From Chthonomonas sp. UBA2017 (lineage in GTDB: Bacteria; Armatimonadota; Fimbriimonadia; Fimbriimonadales; Fimbriimonadaceae): a stretch of 64,000 nucleotides of DNA. Below the pieces are notes generated by a model. That model was not told the DNA's origin, made no database searches, and saw nothing but the letters and a program-made list of their open reading frames with translations. Both the position numbers and the translations under genes were made by a program. The DNA is taken from positions 56,860 to 120,859 of the forward strand of contig DDCB01000035.1 in the NCBI GenBank assembly GCA_002335425.1, written 5' to 3'. Shown in pieces: positions 55,504 through 63,992 of the stretch (position 1 is the stretch's first letter; each line of letters opens with the position of its first letter).

Positions 55504-56553
55504 ATGATGACGGCGATTGCGTGGGTTGTTTTAGCCGAGAGTCGGCCGTTTCGGATGGGGTTTACGCCCTGGCCTTCGGAGATGAGCGAGGCCGGGCTGA
55601 CTCAGGCACGCCGGTTCATGGAGCAGAATGGCGACCTGACGGCGATCATGTTTCTCGGCGGGATTCCTTGGCAAGAGGCGCTGGAGAACAAGCCGTTCAG
55701 CGCCGATGTGCAAAAGCAGTTGGCCTATCGACCGCCGCCGGGGACCAAGGTCTTTCTCTCCATTTCGCCGCTCGCGATGAGTCGAAAGGACCTCGCGCCT
55801 TATTGGGGCGAAAAGGACAATATGCCTTTGCCACCGGAATGGCGGAACGCGGCCCTGGATGACGCAAAAGTAGTCTTGAGTTTTAGCCGATTTGTGATTC
55901 GCTCGGTCGAAGCCTTGCGGCCCGAATATCTGGCGATTGGAGTCGAAAGTAATGCGATGCTGACTTATGACCGAACCAAGTGGCCTGCCTATAAAAGATT
56001 GCATACTCAGGCGTATCGGAATGTGAAAACTAAGTTTCCCAAGCTTCCCATTTTCTTTACCACTGAAGTGAACCACTATTTAGGTCGAAGCATGGGCTCC
56101 AACGCCACCGATCAGGAGCGCGAAGTGGGCGAGCTCATGAAGCAGAGCGACTGGTTTGCGATGAGCTACTATCCTCACATGACGCTGGCCACTCCGTGGC
56201 CGATCCCAAGCACGGCGCTTGACTTCGCGAAGAAGTTTCGCAAGCCGATTGCGATGAGTGAAACTGGGATGAATTCGCAACCGGCGGTTTTCCCCCAAGT
56301 CACCCTGCCGGGTTCGCCAGAAATGCAGGATCAATACTATCAAGTTTTGCTGGATGCCGCCCAGCGAGATCGGTATCAGTTGATCGTGAACTTTTGCACC
56401 ACCGATTTTGAGAAGCTGGTCGCCGTGTTGCCTCCCGGCGACCGTGAGCTCGCCTCGATCTGGACGTATTCAGGCTTGCAAACCAGCTCAGGCCAGCTCA
56501 AACCCGCCGGAAAGCGCTGGCAGAGCACCTTCGCCCGCCCCTTTCGGCGGTGA
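55504..56553 (+). CDS. Exported TIM-barrel glycosidase-like protein
   Basis: 349 aa. A short, weak hydrophobic start (MTAIAWVVLAESR) is followed by FRMGFTPWPSEMSEAGLTQA and GDLTAIMFLGGIPWQEALEN, then LRPEYLAIGVESNAML (a possible catalytic Glu), LPIFFTTEVNHYLG, FAMSYYPHMTLATPWP and FRKPIAMSETGMNS (second candidate Glu). The order resembles GH53-like arabinogalactanase folds and related putative glycosidases. The exact family is uncertain; substrate unknown. Single gene with its own promoter. Confidence 0.6.
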   Translation: MMTAIAWVVLAESRPFRMGFTPWPSEMSEAGLTQARRFMEQNGDLTAIMFLGGIPWQEALENKPFSADVQKQLAYRPPPGTKVFLSISPLAMSRKDLAPYWGEKDNMPLPPEWRNAALDDAKVVLSFSRFVIRSVEALRPEYLAIGVESNAMLTYDRTKWPAYKRLHTQAYRNVKTKFPKLPIFFTTEVNHYLGRSMGSNATDQEREVGELMKQSDWFAMSYYPHMTLATPWPIPSTALDFAKKFRKPIAMSETGMNSQPAVFPQVTLPGSPEMQDQYYQVLLDAAQRDRYQLIVNFCTTDFEKLVAVLPPGDRELASIWTYSGLQTSSGQLKPAGKRWQSTFARPFRR

Positions 56554-56561
56554 ATTGGCGG

Positions 56562-57044
56562 TCAGTCGGCAAACGTCGATTCAGGGACGAGGCCTGCGAG
56601 AAAATCTGCAAAGGTGGGTGCGAGCTGGATATCCTCATCGGACTCTTGGTCGATCCAGACGACCGAGGGTGTTGAGCCCTGGCGATAATCCAGGGCAATC
56701 CACCAGTGACCGTCACCCGTAAGCAAGACGATATTTTGCGGCAGCTGCCACTCCTCAATCATGTAGCCAGTCATGAGAACATTCATCGACGATCGAATGT
56801 TTGGATCCAGGACAATGCCTGCGAGGTCTTCCAATGAAACGTATTGCGGATGCCAGCTCGTCGGGATCGTCGTCGGGAAGGCAAAGCCGAGCGTATATCC
56901 TCCGTTTTGGATGCGCAGAAGATCAATATACTCTTGAGGAAGTTGTACGCCCAAGATCGATTCGGCCTCTGCCAGAGCTTCATCGGTCAGCGGAGGGTGT
57001 TGATTAGAGTTGTTTGCCCAAAAGTTGTGTAGATCAATTGCCAT
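56562..57044 (-). CDS. SMI1/KNR4 family protein
   Basis: 160 aa from ATG 57044. The fold's hallmarks are PLTDEALAEAESILGVQLPQ, EYIDLLRIQNGGYTLGFAFP, YVSLEDLAGI and LLTGDGHWWIALDYR. Bacterial members are widely distributed and often serve as immunity proteins against polymorphic toxins, but no toxin gene is adjacent here, so a housekeeping or orphan-immunity role is possible. It lies between the glycosidase gene (convergent) and a small membrane-protein gene upstream on the same strand. Confidence 0.88.
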   Translation of the reverse strand: MAIDLHNFWANNSNQHPPLTDEALAEAESILGVQLPQEYIDLLRIQNGGYTLGFAFPTTIPTSWHPQYVSLEDLAGIVLDPNIRSSMNVLMTGYMIEEWQLPQNIVLLTGDGHWWIALDYRQGSTPSVVWIDQESDEDIQLAPTFADFLAGLVPESTFAD

Positions 57045-57070
57045 ACGTTTTTCGAGAGGATGCGTCAACT

Positions 57071-57379
57071 TTACTTGTTTTCGCCGGAGTAAGACTGCTC
57101 AAGGCTTCGAATTTGAATTTGCTGTCGATTGAACGACTGGATCATCAAGACTAAGGCAGGAATATATGGGATCCAGAGAAAGAACCGATAGGGCGAGGGG
57201 GTCACCAACAGGAGCGCGAGAAAGCTCCCCAGCAAGATCCATGCGATCACCGACGCCCGGAGCATGAACATCTTCTCCAGGGGGCCCTTCGTGCTTTTGA
57301 TCGAGACGTACGTGCCCAGTGCACCGCCCGCGAGCCCGAGCAAACTGCCCAGAATACCGATCATCACTCCCAGTTCCAT
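57071..57379 (-). CDS. Small membrane protein of unknown function
   Basis: 102 aa from ATG 57379, behind a strong GGAGGTCC ribosome-binding site; the upstream in-frame ATG lacks one. Three hydrophobic segments (GVMIGILGSLLGLAGGALG, SVIAWILLGSFLALLLV and FFLWIPYIPALVLMI) are followed by a short polar tail. No family recognised. It precedes the SMI1/KNR4 gene by 27 bp; the two may form an operon. Confidence 0.75.
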   Translation of the reverse strand: MELGVMIGILGSLLGLAGGALGTYVSIKSTKGPLEKMFMLRASVIAWILLGSFLALLLVTPSPYRFFLWIPYIPALVLMIQSFNRQQIQIRSLEQSYSGENK

Positions 57380-57473
57380 CCACGGACCTCCTTCGTGGTG
57401 GCGTCTTTTCTGGCCACTCACTTGATGCTACGCCAATAACAACCCCGAGTTGCAAGGTTTGAGGAGAGTTTTT

Positions 57474-58259
57474 TCAAGATTTCGGTGTGGCCCGTGGCTG
57501 GCGGAGACGACGAAAGATGGCGGCCGCTCCCAGCCCCAGAATCGTCCAGCTTGCAGGTTCGGGGACGGCCTGAATGCGGAAGTTATCCACGGCCAACGTG
57601 TGGTTTGCACCGGGTCGATCCAGCGCCTTCCAGCGAATCCAGAGCGAGTCACCGGCCGCCCATTGCAGGTTGCCGAGGATCCCCGAAATGGCCTGTTGAT
57701 TCTCAGGAAGGTTGCCGTTGCGAGCTTGAATCGCTCCGGCTTGATGAACGGCGTCAAAGCTCATCGCCGGGACTTCGGTCCAGGTGCCGCTCTGCAGATC
57801 GGTCGCGCCGATTTGATAGCTGAAGCGCAAAGAGTCGAACCCATCGACACCTTGTCTCCACTGTTCGCCGATATAGTCCACAGCGATTGAGGAGAGTGTC
57901 GATCCCGTGGCGTTTAGGATTCGCACCCCAAAGAACATGGTTGGCAGGTTCGACGAAGGGGTCATGCCGAGCGCGCGGTCGGTCGAGCTGAACTGGCCTA
58001 AGCTCCACAGCGATCCGCCGGTCGCGGTTCCGTCGTCCACTCGGAAACGATTTTCAACCCCAGGAGTGCCGTCCGAGATCAAGGTGCGATACCACCCGAG
58101 CGCAGTCGAGTTGTCCACCCAGTTATCAAGGAAGGTGAATGCAGGTGCGGTGGGCAACGCGTCCAGCGAGTCGCTCAAAGGTGCGCCGGAAAAAACGAGC
58201 TGGGCCGGGGCGCTGGCCACGCCAACCAGCCCGCAAAAAATCAAAAGTCCTTTCTTCAT
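57474..58259 (-). CDS. PEP-CTERM sorted surface protein (first of two)
   Basis: 261 aa. Signal peptide KKGLLIFCGLVGVASAPAQ, a beta-rich extracellular domain, and the C-terminal sorting signal VPEPASWTILGLGAAAIFRR, with the PEP motif, hydrophobic helix and basic end recognised by exosortase (family knowledge). No exosortase gene is in the window. The mature part has no known domain; the order of strands suggests a lectin-like or concanavalin-like sandwich. A second PEP-CTERM gene lies upstream on the same strand. Confidence 0.88.
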   Translation of the reverse strand: MKKGLLIFCGLVGVASAPAQLVFSGAPLSDSLDALPTAPAFTFLDNWVDNSTALGWYRTLISDGTPGVENRFRVDDGTATGGSLWSLGQFSSTDRALGMTPSSNLPTMFFGVRILNATGSTLSSIAVDYIGEQWRQGVDGFDSLRFSYQIGATDLQSGTWTEVPAMSFDAVHQAGAIQARNGNLPENQQAISGILGNLQWAAGDSLWIRWKALDRPGANHTLAVDNFRIQAVPEPASWTILGLGAAAIFRRLRQPRATPKS

Positions 58260-58440
58260 GGGGCATTTCCGTCCTTCCCCTCCACTCTCCAGCGAACCCG
58301 AATCAAAAGGTCCAAGGAGTTATCCTCAGATAAGAGTCTGTTAACTCTGCTTGAATCTTAACTTCTGATGAGTCTCGCCTGAGCGGTTGAGAAGGTTCGA
58401 GACAGTCGACTTCATCGATTTGCAAAAAGGATGTTCGCCG

Positions 58441-58475
58441 AAAAAAAAGAGAGCGGCCCGGATTTCCCGAGCCGC
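58441..58475 (-). terminator. Intrinsic terminator of the second PEP-CTERM gene
   Basis: On the minus strand an imperfect stem (GCGGC 58475-58471 with GCCGC 58457-58453, extended by further pairs with an interior mismatch) is followed by CTCTTTTTTTT. Confidence 0.75.
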
Positions 58476-58504
58476 CGTTCTGTTTTCCCCTCCCAAGTGA
58501 AAAA

Positions 58505-59566
58505 TCAGGCTTTCTTTCGTCGGCGTCGAGCGAGCAGAGCTGCCCCGGCGCCGAGGGCCATCAGGGTCCCGGGTTCGGGAACCACATTGATGTTGGGCTG
58601 GAAGGACATATTCCGATATTGACCCTCAAATCCGGGTTCCAAGATGTCGTCGTGCGAATCCTGATTCCATGTGAGGTCCGAGGTCAGAATGTCGTAGATG
58701 CCGAGGCCCATATTCGAGATGTCAAGCGTCATCTGTCCGCTCCATCCACTAATCGTGCGCGTCGTGAGGCCCTCGAACTGGCTAAAAACCTCAACTGGCG
58801 CAAAGCTGCTACTGAAAACGGTGTAGTCGCCCGACCAATTTTGATCCTTGCGGAAGACCATCCACATGCTGGAGGACACGCCATCGATGTTCACCGAAGA
58901 GCTGGTGGTGCCGTCGATCCATTGCAGTTCGGTCCGGGTCCAAGTGTAGGTCGGGATTGTGAAGTTGATCGTCAGAATCGGCGTCAAGCCACGGTTCAGC
59001 TCCACCTGATTCGGGGCCGGGTTTTGGTCATAGGCGCTGCCATCCAGAGCGTCGAAGAGGAAGCTTCCGCTGGAGCTCGTTACCACCGGCCGGGGGGCCT
59101 CTTGGACTTCGATGCTGATCTGGGCCGGATCGCCATTGGAGTTTTCAACAACCGAAGAAGCAAAGCGGTGATCCGCGGCCGCTCCTCCTTGCCACCACAT
59201 CGCCGGGTTCCAGGTGCCAAAGACGCGCCGTTCGCCGGGGCTCGCTAAGGACTCATTGCCCTCGCGATCCGAAGGCAGAAAGAAATCGCCATCAAGCGAA
59301 GCTTCGAACTTGATCATGCGCCGTCGCCAACCTTGATCCGGCATGTTTTGAGGCTTAAAGACCGAAGTTGCGGTCGAGCCAGCTCCACCGCCGACCTTCA
59401 TGAAAATCTGGGTGCCGCTATCGAGTGGGCTGCCCGTGTAGGGGGACGAATCGGGATAGACGATTGTTCCTGTATAGCTGTCGGGGATGAGCTGGGCCCC
59501 GGCCATCGACCCAAGCGCGAGGGTCAATGCAGGAAGAAGGGTTCGTGAGAATGGGCGGGTTGACAT
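58505..59566 (-). CDS. PEP-CTERM sorted surface protein (second of two)
   Basis: 353 aa. Signal peptide RTLLPALTLALGSMAGAQL; C-terminal sorting signal VVPEPGTLMALGAGAALLAR followed by RRRRKKA. The body has repeated Trp/Tyr-rich beta strands (FTIPTYTWTRTELQWIDG) and a Gly/Ser/Thr-rich surface. Likely exported and anchored through exosortase/archaeosortase-type processing. It is divergent from the BTAD-like regulator gene 100 bp away, which might control it. No catalytic motif seen. Confidence 0.88.
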   Translation of the reverse strand: MSTRPFSRTLLPALTLALGSMAGAQLIPDSYTGTIVYPDSSPYTGSPLDSGTQIFMKVGGGAGSTATSVFKPQNMPDQGWRRRMIKFEASLDGDFFLPSDREGNESLASPGERRVFGTWNPAMWWQGGAAADHRFASSVVENSNGDPAQISIEVQEAPRPVVTSSSGSFLFDALDGSAYDQNPAPNQVELNRGLTPILTINFTIPTYTWTRTELQWIDGTTSSSVNIDGVSSSMWMVFRKDQNWSGDYTVFSSSFAPVEVFSQFEGLTTRTISGWSGQMTLDISNMGLGIYDILTSDLTWNQDSHDDILEPGFEGQYRNMSFQPNINVVPEPGTLMALGAGAALLARRRRKKA

Positions 59567-59666
59567 GGTCGTTTCCTTTCAAGAGAGGGTCTGCCAAATG
59601 GGTGGCAAGAACTCAGAATAAGGATAGTCGAGACCATCGTGACCAAAGCGTGACGGTTGCGCGCTT

Positions 59667-61004
59667 ATGCTCCAATTCCGTAAACTGCTGGCAAACATTG
59701 GGATGAACTGGACGGCAAGAATCGGACATTCGATCGAGGTCCGCTCGGGGAACCGCGATCTCGGGCCTGCGCCTCAAGCCAGCGTCGCGATTCTGTTCTT
59801 GGCGCTGGCCCGTCGGGGTGAGTCGTGGTCCGAGCGGAGCGAGGTCTGCGCCCAGCTGTACCCGGATCGCCCCGATCGAGCCGCTCTGCGACAAACTCTG
59901 GCCCGACTCCGAAAGTGGCTCGGCGAAGGTGCTTTGGAAGAAGATCGGGCTCGGTTTCGGCTGTCGCCGGGGCGATGGCGGATCGCGTTTTTCGAGCTAC
60001 CCCTCGGCGGTTTGCGGCATCCTTGGCTCTTGGAGTTGCAGCAGGATCGCACGGGCCTGCCCCTTGCCCCCGATGAGCCCAGCCCGATCGGACCGGCCTT
60101 AGCTGGGGCGTTGCTGTACCTGGCTCGGCGCGACATCGAAGGCGCTCGGTCGATGCTGGTCGCGATCGGTTCGCTCGCTTTTTACATGCCACATCGGGAG
60201 ATGGAGCGGCTTTTTTTGGACCTTCGACCCCGGGATCGCCGCGATTCGAACGCCACCGAGTTCTTCGAGCTCCAGGCCTATTGGGCGATTCTGCAAGGCC
60301 ACCTGAGCAAAAGTATCGATCTTTATGCGCGGGCGCTGCGTATCGCTCGCCATCGGAAGCATCGCCCGAGCATCATCCGAGTCGAGTCGCTCTTGATTCT
60401 GGCCTTGCTAGAGGCGGGCAAGGTCGGAGAGGCCGCCCAGGTCCGTGCCGAATGGAGCTGCAACCTCAATGCTCGCTCTTCGCCGCTCTTGGCCCACAAC
60501 ACCGAGGGGATGTTCTTGTGGAATTCGGGCCTTTTCGAAGCCGCGGTGGCCTCGCTCAGCCGGGCGAGGCGACAGATTTCGAGCTCAGGAAGAGCCGAAC
60601 GGCTCCACTTTCTTTCGAACTTTGCCGTGCTGTGTTCGGAGGCTGGTGCGTTCGACCTGTTGGATGAGCTCGTGACCGAGGCCGAGGAACTGCTGATCCC
60701 CGACATGGATTGGCTGGCCCGGAGCAACCTCGATCTGGCCACTGGGTTGGCGATGGCGGTGCGGGAACGCGACCCCGCCGGATTACAAAAGCTCCTTCGC
60801 TCGCCCCGAAGCCCGAGCCCAACTCTCGAAGCCTTGCATCAGCTCTATTTTCGCGAAGCCTCTGCCGAGGCGATGGCGGCCCTTGGGAAATCGGAAGAAG
60901 CGAGGTTGAATTGGGCTCGTTGCGTCGAGCAGCGACACCAATTCGGGGGCCGGCTGACCCCGCGCCTGATCGCCCGCCAGTCCCGAATCAAGCAGTGGGC
61001 TTAG
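59667..61004 (+). CDS. BTAD/SARP-like regulator with TPR-like C-terminal domain
   Basis: 445 aa from ATG 59667; an ATG at 59703 is possible. Residues about 20-105 form a winged-helix-like domain (EVRSGNRDLGPAPQASVAIL, LFLALARRGESWSERSEVCA, LRQTLARLRKWLGEGALEED) similar to the trans_reg_C domain of SARP/BTAD regulators. The rest is alpha-helical, about eight TPR-like units (AYWAILQGHLSKSIDLYARA, NTEGMFLWNSGLFEAAVASL). Divergent from the PEP-CTERM pair. Probably a transcription factor sensing a protein or metabolite; the sensed signal is not evident. Confidence 0.75.
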   Translation: MLQFRKLLANIGMNWTARIGHSIEVRSGNRDLGPAPQASVAILFLALARRGESWSERSEVCAQLYPDRPDRAALRQTLARLRKWLGEGALEEDRARFRLSPGRWRIAFFELPLGGLRHPWLLELQQDRTGLPLAPDEPSPIGPALAGALLYLARRDIEGARSMLVAIGSLAFYMPHREMERLFLDLRPRDRRDSNATEFFELQAYWAILQGHLSKSIDLYARALRIARHRKHRPSIIRVESLLILALLEAGKVGEAAQVRAEWSCNLNARSSPLLAHNTEGMFLWNSGLFEAAVASLSRARRQISSSGRAERLHFLSNFAVLCSEAGAFDLLDELVTEAEELLIPDMDWLARSNLDLATGLAMAVRERDPAGLQKLLRSPRSPSPTLEALHQLYFREASAEAMAALGKSEEARLNWARCVEQRHQFGGRLTPRLIARQSRIKQWA

Positions 61005-61035
61005 AGTCCCTCACCGGTGAACACTCGTGGAGGCG

Positions 61036-61926
61036 ATGACGTCCATGCTCGCCATGTGGTCAGCATGGATCTTGATGGGGGCCTGGGTCGCCGCTCCGGC
61101 TCCAGAAATTGTCCGGACGCTCGACGTCCCGTACGGCGACCGCCCCGTGCGACTGAGGTCGCTCGATCTCTATGCCCCATCGGGGGCCAAAAACCTACCG
61201 ATCATGGTCTACATCCATGGCGGAGGATGGCGAGCGGGCGACAAGAGGGCCGTCGCCGAAAAGCCGGAATTCTCCATTCGCCAGGGGTTCTTGTTTGTGA
61301 GCTTGAACTATCGACTGGTTCCGGCGGTGGACATTCGAACTCAGCTCCAAGATAGCGCCGACGGCATCGGCTGGCTCAAAAAGAACGTGGCCCAATATGG
61401 AGGCGATCCGGCTCAGATACACCTCGTGGGGCATTCGGCGGGGGCCCATCATGTGGCGGTTTTGGCGTCGCAACCGAGCTTTCTTCAAAAGGCCGGGGTC
61501 GAGCTCGCACAACTGAAGAGCGCCGTCGTTCTCGACACCCAGGCGCTCGATGTTCCGACGCTCATGCAAGGCAATTCGAACCCGATTTACCAACAAGCCT
61601 TTGGCACCGACCCCGCGATCTGGAAGCAGATCTCTCCCCGGCATGGGCTCCAGCAAGGCCAAATGCACCCTCCTTTTTTGATCGTGGTTGCCGATGGCCG
61701 AGGACCCAAGCTCAAGCAAGCCGAGGCCTTTGCCGAAGCGGTCCGAAAGTTCGGCGGGCGAGCCGAAATCCTGGAGGCCCCAGAACACACACACGCTTCG
61801 CTGAATCGCTCCTTGGGCGCCCCGCGCGACAAGGTCACCCAGGCTGTCGCTCGGTTCTTAGCAGCGGTTCGGGGCGAATCTCCCCGCTCAGGAAAGGGCG
61901 ACTCGCGGGCTCCAGCCGGGGTATAA
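61036..61926 (+). CDS. Alpha/beta hydrolase (esterase/lipase of the HSL-like type), exported
   Basis: 296 aa from ATG 61036; GTG 61027 and ATG 61045 are alternatives because GGAGG lies between. Short signal-like start (MLAMWSAWILMGAWVAAPAP). The oxyanion motif IMVYIHGGGWRAGD, nucleophile VGHSAGAHHVAVL and the C-terminal His in PEHTHASLNR, with an Asp in LIVVADGRG, form the triad. This matches esterases of the carboxylesterase/HSL group. The substrate is unknown. Follows the BTAD-like regulator gene by 31 bp. Confidence 0.85.
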   Translation: MTSMLAMWSAWILMGAWVAAPAPEIVRTLDVPYGDRPVRLRSLDLYAPSGAKNLPIMVYIHGGGWRAGDKRAVAEKPEFSIRQGFLFVSLNYRLVPAVDIRTQLQDSADGIGWLKKNVAQYGGDPAQIHLVGHSAGAHHVAVLASQPSFLQKAGVELAQLKSAVVLDTQALDVPTLMQGNSNPIYQQAFGTDPAIWKQISPRHGLQQGQMHPPFLIVVADGRGPKLKQAEAFAEAVRKFGGRAEILEAPEHTHASLNRSLGAPRDKVTQAVARFLAAVRGESPRSGKGDSRAPAGV

Positions 61927-62003
61927 CTCTGGGTGCAGGTTTTTGGGGAACGCTCTTGGCTGATGCTATCGGACTCGAGCGGACTCTGCCCCAGCCTCAA
62001 TCC

Positions 62004-62078
62004 GGGCGGTTAGCTCAGCGGTAGAGCACTTCGTTCACACCGAAGGGGTCACAGGTTCAAATCCTGTACCGCCCACCA
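62004..62078 (+). tRNA. tRNA-Val(CAC)
   Basis: 75 nt including encoded CCA. Acceptor GGGCGGT/ACCGCCC, D-arm GCTC...GAGC, anticodon stem CTTCG/CGAAG with loop TTCACAC (anticodon CAC, valine), T-arm ACAGG TTCAAAT CCTGT. Its anticodon arm contains the 13-nt sequence repeated twice downstream. Confidence 0.96.
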
Positions 62079-62192
62079 TTCAATTCTAGGTTGAACCGTT
62101 CTAGGTTCAAGTTCGGCACTTCGTTCACGGTTTCGGTTTCCGACCGACCACCAAAACGAGACCTAGAAACTTGCAAACAGCACTTCGTTCAC
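62026..62192 (+). repeat. Three copies of the tRNA-Val anticodon-arm sequence: putative att sites
   Basis: GCACTTCGTTCAC occurs at 62026-62038 (inside tRNA-Val), 62116-62128 and 62180-62192 (inside the first codons of the integrase). Flanking them are TTCTAGGTT at 62084-62092 and 62099-62107 and an inverted ACCTAGAA at 62161-62168, arranged like integrase arm sites around a core. Consistent with integration at the tRNA anticodon loop. Confidence 0.7.
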
Positions 62193-63145
62193 TCAATTCC
62201 GATTCCATCATTGGGATCAATGATCTTCGCCGCTTCATCAAAGGATGGATTCTTGACGGGGAGTACCGTCAACTCAGCCCCAGAACCCTAGAGCTTCGCC
62301 GCCACTTCCTCAACAAACTGGTTTGGTGGCTCGAACATGAGGGTTTCGAGAGTTGCGGTACCTTCGAGATTCGGGCTTTCATCGGCTACGTTTCCAATGG
62401 TCACCAATCGGAAAAGGGCCGTTGGGGGAATCCGGCCCTAAAAACCGCCGTCAAAAGCCGAACCGTGAAGGACGTTCACGGGTCACTGAGAACCTTCTTT
62501 CGCTTCCTCGTTGCCGAAGGCTATATTCCGGCTTCACCAATGGAAGGACTACGGCCCCCAATTCATCGGCCCGACCAAATCCAACCGTTCACAGAAGAAC
62601 AGGTTCAAACTTTGCTCAAAGCATCCAAGGCAAGTCAGCAATCCCGAAGGGATGAAGCTATTTTTCTGTTCATGCTGGATTCCGGGGTCCGAGTAAGCGA
62701 GCTTTGCGAACTAGATTTTCAGGACGTGGACATAGTCAATCGGAAGGCAGTAGTTCGGGGCAAAGGGAACAAGCATCGGGCGATCTATTTCAGCCGCGAA
62801 ACCGGAAGGGTACTTTGGCGGTACCTACGCGAACGCGAACTAGAACCAGAATCACCACTATTTGAGTCGAAACGGGGTGAACGTTTGACCCGCTACGGAG
62901 TGCGTCAACTTCTGGAACGCTTAGGGGAAACCGCCAAGATTGAAGCCGTCCGATGTTCTCCCCACACGGTCAGGCATACGTTTGCCGTGATGTTTCTTCG
63001 AGCAGGGGGAAGTGTGTTCACGCTGAAGGAAATGTTGGGGCACACCGATCTAGCCATGACGAACCGCTACGTGACCCTGGCCCAAGCCGACATTCAGAAC
63101 CAGCATCGGCAGTTCAGCCCAGTTCAGGCACTGAAGAGACGTTAG
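62171..63145 (+). CDS. Tyrosine recombinase / integrase (XerC/D-like)
   Basis: 324 aa from TTG 62171. N-terminal SAM-like core-binding domain (GINDLRRFIKGWILDGEYRQ, then LSPRTLELRRHFLNKL), catalytic domain with R174 (GVRVSELCELDF), the K-bearing strand KAVVRGKGNKHRAIYF, H265 and R268 (PHTVRHTFAVMF), H291 (LGHTDLAMTNRY) and Tyr300. All catalytic residues present. Placed directly downstream of tRNA-Val on the same strand, with the third copy of the putative core site inside codons 4-8, so excision would alter its start. Lower GC than the chromosome backbone. Confidence 0.92.
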   Translation: MQTALRSLNSDSIIGINDLRRFIKGWILDGEYRQLSPRTLELRRHFLNKLVWWLEHEGFESCGTFEIRAFIGYVSNGHQSEKGRWGNPALKTAVKSRTVKDVHGSLRTFFRFLVAEGYIPASPMEGLRPPIHRPDQIQPFTEEQVQTLLKASKASQQSRRDEAIFLFMLDSGVRVSELCELDFQDVDIVNRKAVVRGKGNKHRAIYFSRETGRVLWRYLRERELEPESPLFESKRGERLTRYGVRQLLERLGETAKIEAVRCSPHTVRHTFAVMFLRAGGSVFTLKEMLGHTDLAMTNRYVTLAQADIQNQHRQFSPVQALKRR

Positions 63146-63248
63146 AACAGGGAGAAACCGGGTGGTTCTCGTGGTATCAGAGACATTTGAGAAAGGAACT
63201 TTCAAAGCTCCTATTGCTCCAGGAATCTACCCTGCAACACCCTGTTCC

Positions 63249-63992
63249 TCAATCTTCGTAAGCTGTTGATAAGCCCATCCGATCAAACAAAACTCGGTTT
63301 CTTTTCTTAGCGTCTTCGATCAGCTTATCGTAAGAAATTATCTCTACATACGCATTGATCTCTGGAGCTGTATTGTAACCAAAGAAACCTTGACCGTCGG
63401 GAGAAGGCTGGAGCATGGCACTTCTCGCAAACCTTTTTAGCTCAGCCGAGGCTATGTCACACACGATGAAAGCATAGGCTGGGACATTGCGCTGACTGAG
63501 TTGAATATATCTCCCGCGCTTGTCCTTAAACTTGGAGTCCCGAATCTTCTCAATCTGCTCATAGACTTGTGTGATGGGGTTGTCGTCTCCGTAGTCCATG
63601 TGGTTTGGCCTCTTAAATTCGACCACAACAAAGGAGTTCAACGGATAAGCAGTTCCTTCAGCCAGAACGTGCGTTCGGTCAAACAATCTACTATCAAAAT
63701 CATTCACGACAAAAATATCCGGCCTTGTCAATTCTCCGCTATCCAATGGTTCCATTGACTTCAGCGACTTGTCAGATGCAAGGTAGACATGAAAACTGAG
63801 GCGTTCGTCCACAAGCCAAAGGTTCTGACTATCTAAAGTTACGTCTTCAGACGTTGTCTTCATCGGAAAGACCACACTGTGCAAAACCTTCTCCAACTGG
63901 TGTCTTCCCGTATCGGGGTCAATTGCTAGGCTCTTGTGCAAGAACTCAATAACAACTCGACGATGTGCCACGTACTCATGGTCTGCCCCCAT
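63249..63992 (-). CDS. C-terminal part of a defence-type ATPase/nuclease-like protein (cut by window end)
   Basis: About 247 aa visible; the frame stays open to the window edge, so the N-terminus is outside and the ATG at 63992 need not be the start. It contains LVDERLSFHVYLASDKSL, RPDIFVVND, the nuclease-like FVVVEFKRPNHMDYG (D...ExK pattern of PD-(D/E)xK folds), NPITQVYEQIEKIRD and QGFFGYNTAPEINAYVEIIS, then KRNRVLFDRMGL. I associate this tail with long GHKL-ATPase fusion proteins of defence islands; that is memory, not a search. It is the first cargo gene after the integrase. Confidence 0.6.
   Translation of the reverse strand: MGADHEYVAHRRVVIEFLHKSLAIDPDTGRHQLEKVLHSVVFPMKTTSEDVTLDSQNLWLVDERLSFHVYLASDKSLKSMEPLDSGELTRPDIFVVNDFDSRLFDRTHVLAEGTAYPLNSFVVVEFKRPNHMDYGDDNPITQVYEQIEKIRDSKFKDKRGRYIQLSQRNVPAYAFIVCDIASAELKRFARSAMLQPSPDGQGFFGYNTAPEINAYVEIISYDKLIEDAKKRNRVLFDRMGLSTAYED

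Noticed and set aside
56562..57044. Toxin-immunity module around the SMI1/KNR4 gene
   Set aside because: No polymorphic toxin, secretion marker or Rhs-type gene is adjacent; the flanking genes are a glycosidase-like and a small membrane protein.
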